Assembly (NCBI GenBank): GCA_018831195.1
Contig: JAHJDP010000099.1
Coordinates: 1-64,000 of the forward strand
Origin: Candidatus Eisenbacteria bacterium
GTDB lineage: Bacteria > Eisenbacteria > RBG-16-71-46 > CAIMUX01 > JAHJDP01
DNA length: 64,000 nt
Reading direction: 5' to 3'
The position numbers and the translations under genes are program-made. Numbering within the stretch: position 1 is the first letter of the stretch; each line of letters opens with the position of its first letter. The notes under the pieces are model-generated. The model was not told where the DNA came from and ran no database searches. It saw only the letters and a list, made by a program, of their open reading frames with translations. Shown here in pieces: positions 26,687-35,572 of this stretch.

Positions 26687-28583
26687 GCGTTAAATCCCTG
26701 CCGCGCAGGCCCGGGAAATTAGAGTCATATCTATAGGTCCTGAACACGGCGTTCAGATTGGCAATGGCCGTACTGGGGATGAGGTCGCCCTGCTGAAGCG
26801 GTCCCGAATCGGCAACCGGATTGACATATTTCCATAGCATGACGCTTGAGGCGGTGACCTCATAGAATGTCCCGTGCGCTCCCTGGCAAATCAGTGTGTT
26901 GCCGTTGGGCAGCCGTTGGGCGCCGGAAATAAAACTCGAATAAAAATCGGCCGGATTCCCGGCCATATAGCTCCAGTGGGGGCCGGATGGTCCATATGTT
27001 TGGCCGGTCAATGTATATTGTCCCATCGCGTCTACCGGAACTATAATTTCGTCAACAGATGAATAATCACCCCCCGGTCTTCCATCGCCGTTGTTGAATA
27101 CCAGAACATTCCCTTCCCCCGGCAATCCTTCCGCAATCCATTGGGCATCATGTTGTACAAATAGTCTTTGATCGTTTCTGTCGCCGGCCCCATAGGCGGC
27201 GGGATTGCCCCAACGATAGAGCAGGTCGCCGCCCTTGCCGCTGTTTCCACCGGAATGCCCGGCCGCCTCTTCAGTGGTCGTGCTGTGATCGATGATCCAA
27301 AACTCGCTGAATTGACGAACACTGACGATTATCTGATCGAATGTCTCGTTATAATCGATTCCGTTTGTGTGATTCCAGTCGGCCCGGCCGAATCCGTCTT
27401 GATCGTAGTTGATGTCAATAAGTTCCAGGTGTTCGGCGACAACCCCATAGTTGGATTTTTCCGGGTATTCCTCTTGTATCAAGTGATCCCAAACATGCCA
27501 TTCCCAGACAATGCTCCCGCCGGATGATTCGCCCGGGTGGATCTCGATTATATGATCCGGCCAGAGCGTTCCTTCACTCAGGGTGCCCAGCCGGCGTCCG
27601 GCCGCGTAGGCTTCTATTGCATTTTTGTATTCCCAAGCGAGCATCAGAAGGTTTCCATCGGGAAGGAACTCAATGTCATGATGAGAGAGATGGGTGTCGC
27701 TTACATATTCAAAATACCAAACAATCGAACCATTCCAATCGATCTCTTCCACGCGCCCGCCGGCGCCCCCTCCCATGAAGGGCGGCACGCCGGATGGATC
27801 GAAGGCCGCTGTTCGAAGCAGATGGCCGTTTTCGAGAAGATAGGCCGAGTTTCCCGGAACATATTCACTGGGCCAAGAATGTACAAGATTACCCTCCATA
27901 TCGATAAGGTAAGTGGCGCCGTATTGCAAGGGCGCGAAGAGAGTATATCCGGGGTATGTCCCTTCTCCATTGATGAAGAGTCCGATGGTCCGCGGCGCCG
28001 TCAAACTGGAAGCTTCCACAACAAATCCGGAAAGTGCTTGTACACGGCCCAAATCATTCCAGGTCGGAATCATTGTTCCTTGGGATTCTCCGTAGTGAAT
28101 CCGATCCTGATTCGAGTTGTTCCGTTCATCAGGCTGGTCGGCGGTCCAGTTTGTGAAGGAGAACTCCTCCCCAGTGATCCAAAACCAACTCCCAAGAGGT
28201 TCCACCGATCCTTCAGGCTGATAGGCGCCGATCCAGGGTCCGGCCAAAACCCCATTGGGTCGCATTAGCCAATATTCAGAGCTGTCGATTAAATCGAAGA
28301 TAAATTCGTTTTCGGTCTCTGAAGTTATGGTCGCTAAATATCCACCCAGAACGTTCGCAGAATCAAGAGCGGCATCCCAGCTGATACCGGCGGGGGCCGA
28401 TACCGGAAGATAATGATGCGTTGTGCCGTCCGGATGATCCCAGGAGATCCAGCCATTTGCCGGGTCGTCTCCTTCTCCGGGATCGGTGATGGTTGAATTC
28501 TCATCGGAGCAGGCGAACAAGATGATTGGAATGATAAAGAGTATGTTGAAACAAATATATTGAAGCGGCCGAGTGCGGTTCAT
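26658..28583 (-). CDS. Lipoprotein with C-type-lectin-like domain fused to an arylsulfotransferase-like propeller
   Basis: A 641-residue lipoprotein (lipobox LFAC, Cys25). Residues about 45-190 form a C-type-lectin-like domain: HHYLPVSAPAGISWDAALDSA, GGYLATITSETEN, WIGAYQPEG, WFWITGE.F.FTNW and QPDE. The rest (about 195-640) resembles arylsulfotransferases (ASST/Arylsulfotran_2): GYTLFAPL, YLIDMEGNLVHSWPS, HHDIEFLPDGNLLMLAW, DWNHTNGIDYN and the HDAQW/ GNVLVFNNGDGR blocks. ASSTs move sulfate between phenolic compounds in the periplasm; whether this one is active is unknown. ATG 28583 has TGAGG six bases upstream. Lectin plus sulfotransferase on one outer lipoprotein suggests action on a bound glycan or surface polymer. 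Confidence 0.83.
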   Translation of the reverse strand: MNRTRPLQYICFNILFIIPIILFACSDENSTITDPGEGDDPANGWISWDHPDGTTHHYLPVSAPAGISWDAALDSANVLGGYLATITSETENEFIFDLIDSSEYWLMRPNGVLAGPWIGAYQPEGSVEPLGSWFWITGEEFSFTNWTADQPDERNNSNQDRIHYGESQGTMIPTWNDLGRVQALSGFVVEASSLTAPRTIGLFINGEGTYPGYTLFAPLQYGATYLIDMEGNLVHSWPSEYVPGNSAYLLENGHLLRTAAFDPSGVPPFMGGGAGGRVEEIDWNGSIVWYFEYVSDTHLSHHDIEFLPDGNLLMLAWEYKNAIEAYAAGRRLGTLSEGTLWPDHIIEIHPGESSGGSIVWEWHVWDHLIQEEYPEKSNYGVVAEHLELIDINYDQDGFGRADWNHTNGIDYNETFDQIIVSVRQFSEFWIIDHSTTTEEAAGHSGGNSGKGGDLLYRWGNPAAYGAGDRNDQRLFVQHDAQWIAEGLPGEGNVLVFNNGDGRPGGDYSSVDEIIVPVDAMGQYTLTGQTYGPSGPHWSYMAGNPADFYSSFISGAQRLPNGNTLICQGAHGTFYEVTASSVMLWKYVNPVADSGPLQQGDLIPSTAIANLNAVFRTYRYDSNFPGLRGRDLTPGAPIESYR

Positions 28584-28711
28584 TTATACCTCAGAGCCTG
28601 CTCATCGTGATCCGGATCAATATCAAGGGTGTGATCCGGCTAATATGCTGTCACTGGTATAGTTCGACCGCTTCAAGCTTTGACTGAACTCTTATTTTAA
28701 AGTGCAGATCT

Positions 28712-30820
28712 TCATTCCCTTAGAAGTACCAGCTTCCTGGATTTTTGCTCATCACCGGCGCTGATACGGCAAAAATAAACCCCTGATTGGATATCGCGCC
28801 CCTGGTCGTCCCGCCCGTCCCATACGAGAGAATGGGGTCCGGAGGACCTGTAGGCCGAGGGCGCCAAAGTTCGGATGGTACGTCCTGTAAGATCATAAAT
28901 AGATATGGTGACGCTGGTCGATATTGACAGGTCAAATCGCAGAGTCGTCAGATCCCGGAAGGGATTTGGGGAAGCATTGTAAAACTGGAAATGACTCACT
29001 GCGATCGGACGGTTTATTCCGGCGGTCGGTTCAGCCCCTTCCGGGCCGTAGCCGGGGATGGGATATCCCTCTTCATAGGCTCCCAAATCAGCTGTCAGAC
29101 CGGACACATTGTCGTGAATGTTGTCCAGAATGATACCGCCATCAACCGCAGTGCAACCGGGAGCCAAACGCAGGTCCTGGCTGCCGGGGTCATAAGGTTC
29201 AAAGAACCCGCCTTCACCGAGATAGGGGCCCAGAATGGGTTCTTCCGCATCAAGGAAAATACTGATGTCGATTAGTTTGGCGTTTAGCTCCATGCCGGTG
29301 GCCGATTGAAAGTCTTCGAGAGTAGGATAAAGCGGGCCATTGAAATCAGCGAAACGTCCCTCATAGGCCTGGTACCATCCATTCCAATCCAGGTCGGCCC
29401 GAACACCCTCGGTATAGAGGCAGATCGGATTGCCGGAATACCCCGGATTGCTGCCGCCCAGGAATAGGTTATTCCGAGCAATGGTGTTTCGCCATTGCCC
29501 GCCGCCCCAGCCGCGGGGATCAGCGCCCACGAAGGTATTGTTATAGACGATGATTCCAGTGGGCCAAAGGTGGAATTTCAACGGCTTCAGCTGCCAATTA
29601 TAGACAACATTGTGATGGATATAAACGGGGCCGCCATAGATCGGCTGGCAACTGATGCCAGTCAGGACATTTGTAAAACGATTTTTATAGACTCGGATAT
29701 TGTGCCTGGATCCGTCTGTTTCAATTCCGTCATCGGTGCAGTTATAAATTTCATTTCCATAGACGTCACAACTGGATGTTTCGATGGAACCGTCTCCAGC
29801 GCCGATGTGAATGGCATCATACCAGTCGTATATTTCATTGAAGCTGATGACATGTCCCTTGCCCAGAACATTGATGGCGTACGCATCCTCATCCCTTCCA
29901 TCTTCCCAATTGAGATGCCCCTGGATGATATTTTCTGAGATAAGCGCATCCCGATGCCCCGCGCCCAAAAGATAGATGCCCCCCATTTCATAAGTTGTTG
30001 GAACAGTTACATCGATCATACATTTTCTTATAACGACGCCGGTTGTCGTATAACCTCGGATTGCCATGTGTTTGGGCCGAATCACGGAAACCTGCTCCAA
30101 GTGCACATACTCACTTGATGTCAGATCGACGACAGGTTTTGTTATACTCTCGCCGTCAAAAATAACTTGGGAAACATCAGTCCCTCGCCAGACGATCGGA
30201 TTCTCCGGAGTGCCACAGGTCGTCAGGGCCGCGACGCCGGTATAAACACCGGGTTCCAAAATAAAGATATCGCCGGGTTCCGCGGCGGCATTAGCGGTGC
30301 TGATGCCTTGGAACGGGTCCGCCTCGGTCCCCGATCCGCCGCCGCCGCCCGGTATGACATAGCGAATGCGGGGATTTGCCGGGTCTTGTGGAACATGACG
30401 CGTTCTAACCGTTCTTGTTTCCACCGCAGTACCGCCGTCGGGGTCGGATAATGTCAGACGAAAATCGTATTCTGTGTCCGGATTCAAATTGAAAATGGAT
30501 CCCGCCAATAGATTCCCTGGATCGATATTGTCATCATTGTAACTGCCCGGCTCCACCCGTAGCAGGGGTTGCGCTGGAGTCCATTCGGTGAGAGAACCTT
30601 TGCGATATTCCACTTGGACGCTGCAATCGAGGTTGTCATCGCCTTCGATGAACCATTTAAAATCAACATTTTCTATGGTCGCATTCTCTTCAATTTCCCC
30701 TGGCATGACCGAGTCGGCCGCTAATACCGGGGTTAAAGAGAGGCACGTCAAGAGCATCATACGAAAGATGAGTATGGATGCCTTCGAAATGGAGAGGGGT
30801 TGAGGCAAAGGTTGATGCAT
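28712..30820 (-). CDS. Secreted right-handed beta-helix protein with C-terminal sorting domain
   Basis: A 702-residue exported protein: signal peptide to about residue 35 (LSLTPVLAADS), a fibronectin-like domain (about 45-145; NPDTEYDFRLTLSDPDGG), then a long beta-helix (about 155-580) with repeated N-x-I/F and D-rich turns such as ISENIIQGH, SFNEIYDWYDAIHIG, YGNEIYNCTDDGIETDG and YNNTFVG, as in polysaccharide lyases and surface repeat proteins, and finally the sorting module (ASPNPFRD, IYDLTGRTIRTL, SGVYFCRI). ATG 30820 follows AAAGGA; an upstream ATG at 30898 would spoil the signal. Polysaccharide binding or cleavage is possible; no catalytic set can be assigned. Confidence 0.82.
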   Translation of the reverse strand: MHQPLPQPLSISKASILIFRMMLLTCLSLTPVLAADSVMPGEIEENATIENVDFKWFIEGDDNLDCSVQVEYRKGSLTEWTPAQPLLRVEPGSYNDDNIDPGNLLAGSIFNLNPDTEYDFRLTLSDPDGGTAVETRTVRTRHVPQDPANPRIRYVIPGGGGGSGTEADPFQGISTANAAAEPGDIFILEPGVYTGVAALTTCGTPENPIVWRGTDVSQVIFDGESITKPVVDLTSSEYVHLEQVSVIRPKHMAIRGYTTTGVVIRKCMIDVTVPTTYEMGGIYLLGAGHRDALISENIIQGHLNWEDGRDEDAYAINVLGKGHVISFNEIYDWYDAIHIGAGDGSIETSSCDVYGNEIYNCTDDGIETDGSRHNIRVYKNRFTNVLTGISCQPIYGGPVYIHHNVVYNWQLKPLKFHLWPTGIIVYNNTFVGADPRGWGGGQWRNTIARNNLFLGGSNPGYSGNPICLYTEGVRADLDWNGWYQAYEGRFADFNGPLYPTLEDFQSATGMELNAKLIDISIFLDAEEPILGPYLGEGGFFEPYDPGSQDLRLAPGCTAVDGGIILDNIHDNVSGLTADLGAYEEGYPIPGYGPEGAEPTAGINRPIAVSHFQFYNASPNPFRDLTTLRFDLSISTSVTISIYDLTGRTIRTLAPSAYRSSGPHSLVWDGRDDQGRDIQSGVYFCRISAGDEQKSRKLVLLRE

Positions 30821-31351
30821 GGCAGCGTCCTTTCCTGGGTGTTGAGCAAAATGAAGACGGACAGCCACGGTATGGCACCGGAGCATGGTGTGCAACATTC
30901 ATCCGAACGATTCTCCCCGTTCGCCCGGGTGCGGGACATCAATCCGGGCCGATGATCATGACGATCAGATTTGATATCGGCCGATTGATAAAAATCCCAC
31001 ACAAGCTGAATGTGCCTGACACGGTTGAGGTATTCTAGGTGCGGCATGTGTGCGGTGCAATGAATATTAAGTATAGAGATCGACGCTCGCGCGCGGGAAA
31101 GCCCTGAAAAGACAGGCTATATCTATCTTTTTATATTCCATATGGTTAGGCGTTCTGCTTTTCCCAGGAGCCTATCCCTCGGTGACCTATACTCCGTAAA
31201 CTCTAATCGAACCATGGACCGGAAGGAATTCGATCAAGCCGCATCTATCTTCTTCCGATACAATGAGATGAGGTCCATGTCCTTTTGGAAGGGGATCCGG
31301 CGCGGACTGCGTGATTCCTTTACCTAAGGTGAACCGGATCGTGGAGATAGT
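30821..31351. other. Divergent intergenic region
   Basis: About 530 bases between the leftward beta-helix gene and the rightward response regulator. A small open frame at 31142-31327 lacks a ribosome site and protein-like composition. A GC-alternating stretch (CGCTCGCGCGCGGG near 31084) stands out. No confident promoter, riboswitch or RNA gene was seen. Confidence 0.45.
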
Positions 31352-32002
31352 ATGCGAATTCTTATAGCCGAAGACGACTTGACCTCCAGAAGGATACTGG
31401 AAACTGTCTTGAAGAAATGGGGTCATGAGGTCATTTCAACCAGTGATGGTGAGATGGCCTGGGTCGAGATTCAGAAGGCTGACGCCCCGAGTTTGATCAT
31501 TCTGGATTGGATGATGCCGGGGATGGATGGGGTCGAGATTTGCTACAAAATCCGAAAGGCCGATGATCACAAGCCCAGATATATCATTTTACTGACCGCA
31601 AAAACTGAAAAGAAGGATATTGTTCAGGGTCTCGATGCCGGAGCCAACGATTTTGTTTCGAAACCATTCAACAGGGATGAGTTGGAGGCCAGGATCAATG
31701 TGGGCCGGCGCGTCGTTGAGCTCGAAGATAAACTGGCGAAAAAGGTGACCGAATTACAGGAAGCATTGAATCAGGTTAAAACGCTGCAGGGGATTATTCC
31801 CATCTGCATGCATTGTCATAAAATCAGAGATGACCAGGAAGCCTGGCAGAAAATGGAAGAGTATGTGGAGGATCATTCCGGTGCGGAATTCAGCCACAGT
31901 CTGTGCCCGGAATGCTTGGATAAATACTACCCTGCCGATCCCGACGATGATGAGAAGGACGAGGATAAGGACCAGGATAAGAAAGGCCTGGCGTTTGGTT
32001 GA
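31352..32002 (+). CDS. Response regulator with Cys-rich C-terminal module
   Basis: A 216-residue cytosolic protein. The receiver domain (1 to about 120) is intact: EDD near residue 7, Asp52 in LILDWMMPGMDG, LLTA, and Lys104 in FVSKPF. A coiled helix (about 120-145) leads to a compact module PICMHCHKIRDDQ...EEYVEDHSGAEFSHSLCPECL, found at the end of many response regulators and kinases, where the paired CxxC motifs probably bind zinc. The tail is strongly acidic (DPDDDEKDEDKDQDK). There is no DNA-binding domain, so output is through protein contact. ATG 31352 follows GGAG. A kinase partner is not adjacent; the hybrid kinases 8 kb away are possible. Confidence 0.87.
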   Translation: MRILIAEDDLTSRRILETVLKKWGHEVISTSDGEMAWVEIQKADAPSLIILDWMMPGMDGVEICYKIRKADDHKPRYIILLTAKTEKKDIVQGLDAGANDFVSKPFNRDELEARINVGRRVVELEDKLAKKVTELQEALNQVKTLQGIIPICMHCHKIRDDQEAWQKMEEYVEDHSGAEFSHSLCPECLDKYYPADPDDDEKDEDKDQDKKGLAFG

Positions 32003-32025
32003 TTGCGGTTATTGAGCTGCCCCCC

Positions 32026-33219
32026 CTATTTGCTTTGATCTCTGGTACTCATACCCATGAGTGTATAAGCTGCGGTAGACAATCCGTATGAGCCCGCCTT
32101 AAAATCGGATGCCGCCAATTCAAGTATCCTGCCCGAAGGATCCCATCTTACAAGACATCCTTGCCCCCAAATCCTGGGTTGAGTTGAGCCGCTTCCATCG
32201 ATGCGCAAAGACATTCCGGAAGGGGCATCCCGGCCGGATCGGCGGAAAACGACATCTCGAAAAGTCCGCATAAATTTGAGCATAATCTCTGGATCTGCGA
32301 GACCATTTAGGTTCTCAAAGTACATCTCATAGACGACCCTCATAAAGTACTGGGCATACTGTATTTTCTGCCATCCTTCATCATGCCCTGAGATCTGATG
32401 CTTCCACCGTAAAGTCGGAGCATCTTCGCCGACGACATCCAAGTGCTCCCGCAATTGACCGGCGATTTCTTCGACGCGATCGAGATAAAATGATTTGCCT
32501 GTGATCTTCCAGAGATAAAAGGCCAGACGGAGTTGATTGGCTCGGGGATGAACGAATCGCTTGTAGAAACCCGATTGATGATTCCAGGCGGCAAGAGAAT
32601 CATTCCGACAACGCGCATACCACTTGGCCAGAAAGTGATTTTCAAGATAGTCCAACCAGTCATCCGCTTGCTCCGCATATTCAGGTTTAAGATCACGATT
32701 AACATGCAGGGCATATGTGATGAGTGCGATATTCCCATGGGTCATCGCTTCGTCCATGGAATGGGCGTCGGTTCCGTAGTAAGGCGATTTCGGATCTCCC
32801 TGCCACCACCATCCGAGGTTTCCATCCGTGGATCCATCCTGAAGGGAGTCTCTTAACTGGGCTTTTGCAATGTTGCACAATTGCAGAACCCGGTCGAGAA
32901 ATGACAGGTCGCCGGTCGCCCGAAGGACCATAAGTAAAGCGGCATTATAATCGCCGAAATACCTTCCATATATATAAGTATCATTGGAATCAGCTCTGGA
33001 GGTTGCTGTATCCCAGCTCCTTTCGATGGAGGCAGAGACCTTGTCGTACCACGCCCGTTCAAGGACGGTCAGCGAATCACGGTGGAAGTCGGGATTCCCC
33101 CGGAGGGAAATCATGGGCTTTTGAGCCTTACCTGCGCATAAGGAACCGCAGAGCAGGATGATGATAAGGCTCATCTTAACCAATGAATGTGCAACTCTAT
33201 TTGCGAAGGGTATTTTCAC
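32026..33219 (-). CDS. Exported alpha/alpha-barrel (six-hairpin glycosidase-like) protein
   Basis: A 397-residue protein with a signal peptide (to about residue 32; IIILLCGSLCAGKA) and a helix-rich mature part with repeated motifs typical of (alpha/alpha) toroids: YNAALLMVLRATGDLSFLDRV, DEAMTHGNIALITYALH, ANQLRLAFYLWKITGKSFYLDRVEEIAGQ and GWQKIQYAQYF. The fold suggests a glycoside hydrolase or lyase relative, but no catalytic pair can be named. It begins with GTG (33219) after GGGAG and lies 18 bases downstream of the methyltransferase gene, so it is probably co-transcribed with it and may act on a surface polysaccharide. Confidence 0.75.
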   Translation of the reverse strand: MKIPFANRVAHSLVKMSLIIILLCGSLCAGKAQKPMISLRGNPDFHRDSLTVLERAWYDKVSASIERSWDTATSRADSNDTYIYGRYFGDYNAALLMVLRATGDLSFLDRVLQLCNIAKAQLRDSLQDGSTDGNLGWWWQGDPKSPYYGTDAHSMDEAMTHGNIALITYALHVNRDLKPEYAEQADDWLDYLENHFLAKWYARCRNDSLAAWNHQSGFYKRFVHPRANQLRLAFYLWKITGKSFYLDRVEEIAGQLREHLDVVGEDAPTLRWKHQISGHDEGWQKIQYAQYFMRVVYEMYFENLNGLADPEIMLKFMRTFRDVVFRRSGRDAPSGMSLRIDGSGSTQPRIWGQGCLVRWDPSGRILELAASDFKAGSYGLSTAAYTLMGMSTRDQSK

Positions 33220-33237
33220 AAGACTCCCATGAATCGG

Positions 33238-34041
33238 TTAACCCTCTTTTATAAAGGCTGCGTAGCCGGAGGGGAGAGACGCCGGGATTTCCACCTTTCT
33301 TGAAGTAAAGATAAATCCAGAGGTATATCGAAGATCGAGGAGCCGCCTGTATTGTGCTGCGGCATGCCGATCCCCGGCCTCCGGCCTGCGGGCCACGCGA
33401 AGCATAATAGCTCGGGCAAACCGGTTCATTAGGAGCAAGAAGGTGCAAAAATGCTGAGAGAGCCAGCGAAATGCCGGTTGGATGAACGGTATATGCCGCG
33501 GAAACAGAAGATTCTCAATTTGGAAAGCCGGTCCGATCAGCGATGGGAAGATGCGAATCGGCTGAAATCCATATTTCAACAACAGGTACTCGAGACCCAT
33601 ATGGGACATATGGAAGTATGACATTCCATGAAATGGTTCGAGAAAGGCGGTGTAGCCGAAGAGGATCCCGCCGTCTGAGAGAACCCTTCGGATTTCGGAA
33701 AGCGTCCGGTCGGGTTCCGGCATGTGCTCAAAAACAGCAACACAGAGCACGCCGTCAAAAACCCCGTCGGCAAAGGGCAATTGATCCCCATCACCATGAA
33801 CACTGGGTGCGTCTCCTTGAAGATCTAATCCAATCCATTTCCCGCCCTTTTCTTCAACATGTTTGCGGTAGATACCTAATCCGCAACCGAGATCGAGAAT
33901 CAGCTTGCCTGAAAGATCCCCGACAATATTGAAGAGATCCTTTCCCCCATGTGGAGGGCGGTCATAATCGACATCGGAGCGCAGCAGATCATTTGTCCCG
34001 ACCTGACGGTCCAATACACCAGTGCCCAAACGATCCGCCAT
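33238..34041 (-). CDS. SAM-dependent methyltransferase (class I)
   Basis: A 267-residue cytosolic methyltransferase. Motif I is LILDLGCGLGIY, the acidic end of strand 2 is WIGLDLQG, and motif IV/V is DGVLCVAVFEHMPEPDRTLSEIRRVLSDGGILF, the Methyltransf_11 pattern. A C-terminal hydrophobic helix pair (RWLSQHFCTFLLLM) may touch the membrane. The frame is open to 34095, but ATG 34041 has a strong AAGGAG five bases before it and is preferred. It is divergent from a glycosyltransferase/flippase operon, pointing to modification of a surface glycan or its lipid carrier. Confidence 0.84.
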   Translation of the reverse strand: MADRLGTGVLDRQVGTNDLLRSDVDYDRPPHGGKDLFNIVGDLSGKLILDLGCGLGIYRKHVEEKGGKWIGLDLQGDAPSVHGDGDQLPFADGVFDGVLCVAVFEHMPEPDRTLSEIRRVLSDGGILFGYTAFLEPFHGMSYFHMSHMGLEYLLLKYGFQPIRIFPSLIGPAFQIENLLFPRHIPFIQPAFRWLSQHFCTFLLLMNRFARAIMLRVARRPEAGDRHAAAQYRRLLDLRYTSGFIFTSRKVEIPASLPSGYAAFIKEG

Positions 34042-34345
34042 AAAAACTCCTTGAGATTCTGTGAGGTGCGAGAGATATCCTTTCATGCTGCCCAAAGTAT
34101 AGAATAGATATTCGGAGGATTCATCACAACGGCGCCGGGTCTTCCAGTGACTGATTCTTATGCCGTGGCGGAGTTTTCATTTGCCGCCATGATCCCGTGA
34201 CTCCACTATCATCAAAGTGCGCAAAGGGCTACACGAGCCTGTATCAATGGACGGTGGCCGTTCAGCCTCTGTTCAGACGGATTGATCTCCTCGCCGCCGG
34301 GACGAGGTGCTGGTGTAATGCATTAACTGGTAATAAGATAACAAA

Positions 34346-35572
34346 ATGACAGCTGAACTCAAGGACCGGGATATCATCTGCATCGCCCCCAGTTTCTGGA
34401 AGACGGATGCGCCTCTGAATGTGCATCATGTCATGCGCCGCTTGGCCGCGCAGAACCGGATCCTCTTTGTGGAATCGCTGGGACTCAGAGCCCCCAAACA
34501 CAACCGGCGGGATTGGGGCAAGGTCCGCGATCGCATCAAGGGATGCCTCATGGGTCTGCGCCGGACACCCGAGGGCCTTTGGCTTTTCTCTCCTTTGGTG
34601 TTGCCTTTTCCCGGTGTGGGATTCATCCGGCGGATCAATCGTTTCTATCTCATCCAGGCGTTAAAGTGGATCATGTGGAGACTAGATATACAAAAACCGA
34701 TTCTCTGGATATTTCTGCCGACAGGGGCCGACTTGGTGGGGAATCTCGGAGAGTGCCTGGTTATTTATCATTGTGTCGATGCCTATGGCGAGAATCCCGG
34801 CGTTAATAGGGGGGCGATCAACGCTCTTGAAGAGAAGCTTCTTCTACATTGCGATCTTCTTTTCACGACATCAAGACCCCTGTTTGCCGAGAAGATCCCA
34901 CAAAAAGGCCGCTCGTTTTTCCTGCAGAACGTCGCCGACATATCTCATTTTGAAAATCCAGGGATGCCTCCAAAGGAACTTTCTTCCTTAGAGGGACCAA
35001 TTCTGGGCTATGTCGGGAATTTGGCGGATTATAAATTGGATTTGGAACTCCTTCTACAGATGGCGGGGGAAAGGCCGGATTGGAATATCTGTTTGGTCGG
35101 TCCCCACGGCGCCGGCGATCCGGGGACCGACCTAGGTCAACTTGAGGAACAGCCGAATATCCACCTGATGGGGTCAAAGGATTATTCGGTCATACCGAGT
35201 TACATCGCCGGATTTGATGTCTGTCTTATTCCATTCCGCTTGAATAGTTCAACGCGATCTTCATTTCCATTGAAGTTCTTTGAGTACATGGCGGCCGGTA
35301 AGGAGATCGTCACAACCCCCTTGGAGGCCCTGAAGGAATACAGATCACGCCCGGATCTTTGTCATTTCGCTGAAAATGCCGTGGAATTCATTAGAGCGGT
35401 TGAAGTCGCTTTGGCCCGGTCTCAGGTCGAGGAGCTGGTAGAAGCCAGACGGATGGAAGCAAGAAAGAACTCGTGGGAGCTGAGGATCAAGGAGATTCAT
35501 GAAATTATTCTTCAAGCGCTGGAGGAGTTTGGGGGAAAGCCGGGGGAAGATCCAAGGGGAGGCCGGGAGTGA
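34346..35572 (+). CDS. Glycosyltransferase, GT4/GT1-like
   Basis: A 408-residue cytosolic or membrane-associated glycosyltransferase with the two-Rossmann GT-B layout: N-terminal part with LNVHHVMRRLAAQNRILFVES, and a C-terminal part with GPILGYVGNLADYKLDLELL, WNICLVGP, IHLMGSKDYSVIPSYIAGFDVCLIPF and FPLKFFEYMAAGKEIVTTPL, where the Glu of the EX7E-like motif lies. It resembles TuaH-type transferases. No clear ribosome box precedes ATG 34346. Its stop overlaps the flippase start (GTGA), the first of two such couplings in a three-gene polysaccharide unit. Confidence 0.84.
   Translation: MTAELKDRDIICIAPSFWKTDAPLNVHHVMRRLAAQNRILFVESLGLRAPKHNRRDWGKVRDRIKGCLMGLRRTPEGLWLFSPLVLPFPGVGFIRRINRFYLIQALKWIMWRLDIQKPILWIFLPTGADLVGNLGECLVIYHCVDAYGENPGVNRGAINALEEKLLLHCDLLFTTSRPLFAEKIPQKGRSFFLQNVADISHFENPGMPPKELSSLEGPILGYVGNLADYKLDLELLLQMAGERPDWNICLVGPHGAGDPGTDLGQLEEQPNIHLMGSKDYSVIPSYIAGFDVCLIPFRLNSSTRSSFPLKFFEYMAAGKEIVTTPLEALKEYRSRPDLCHFAENAVEFIRAVEVALARSQVEELVEARRMEARKNSWELRIKEIHEIILQALEEFGGKPGEDPRGGRE

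Noticed and set aside
31142-31327. Small plus-strand frame upstream of the response regulator
   Set aside because: No ribosome site, no homology recognisable, composition typical of intergenic sequence.
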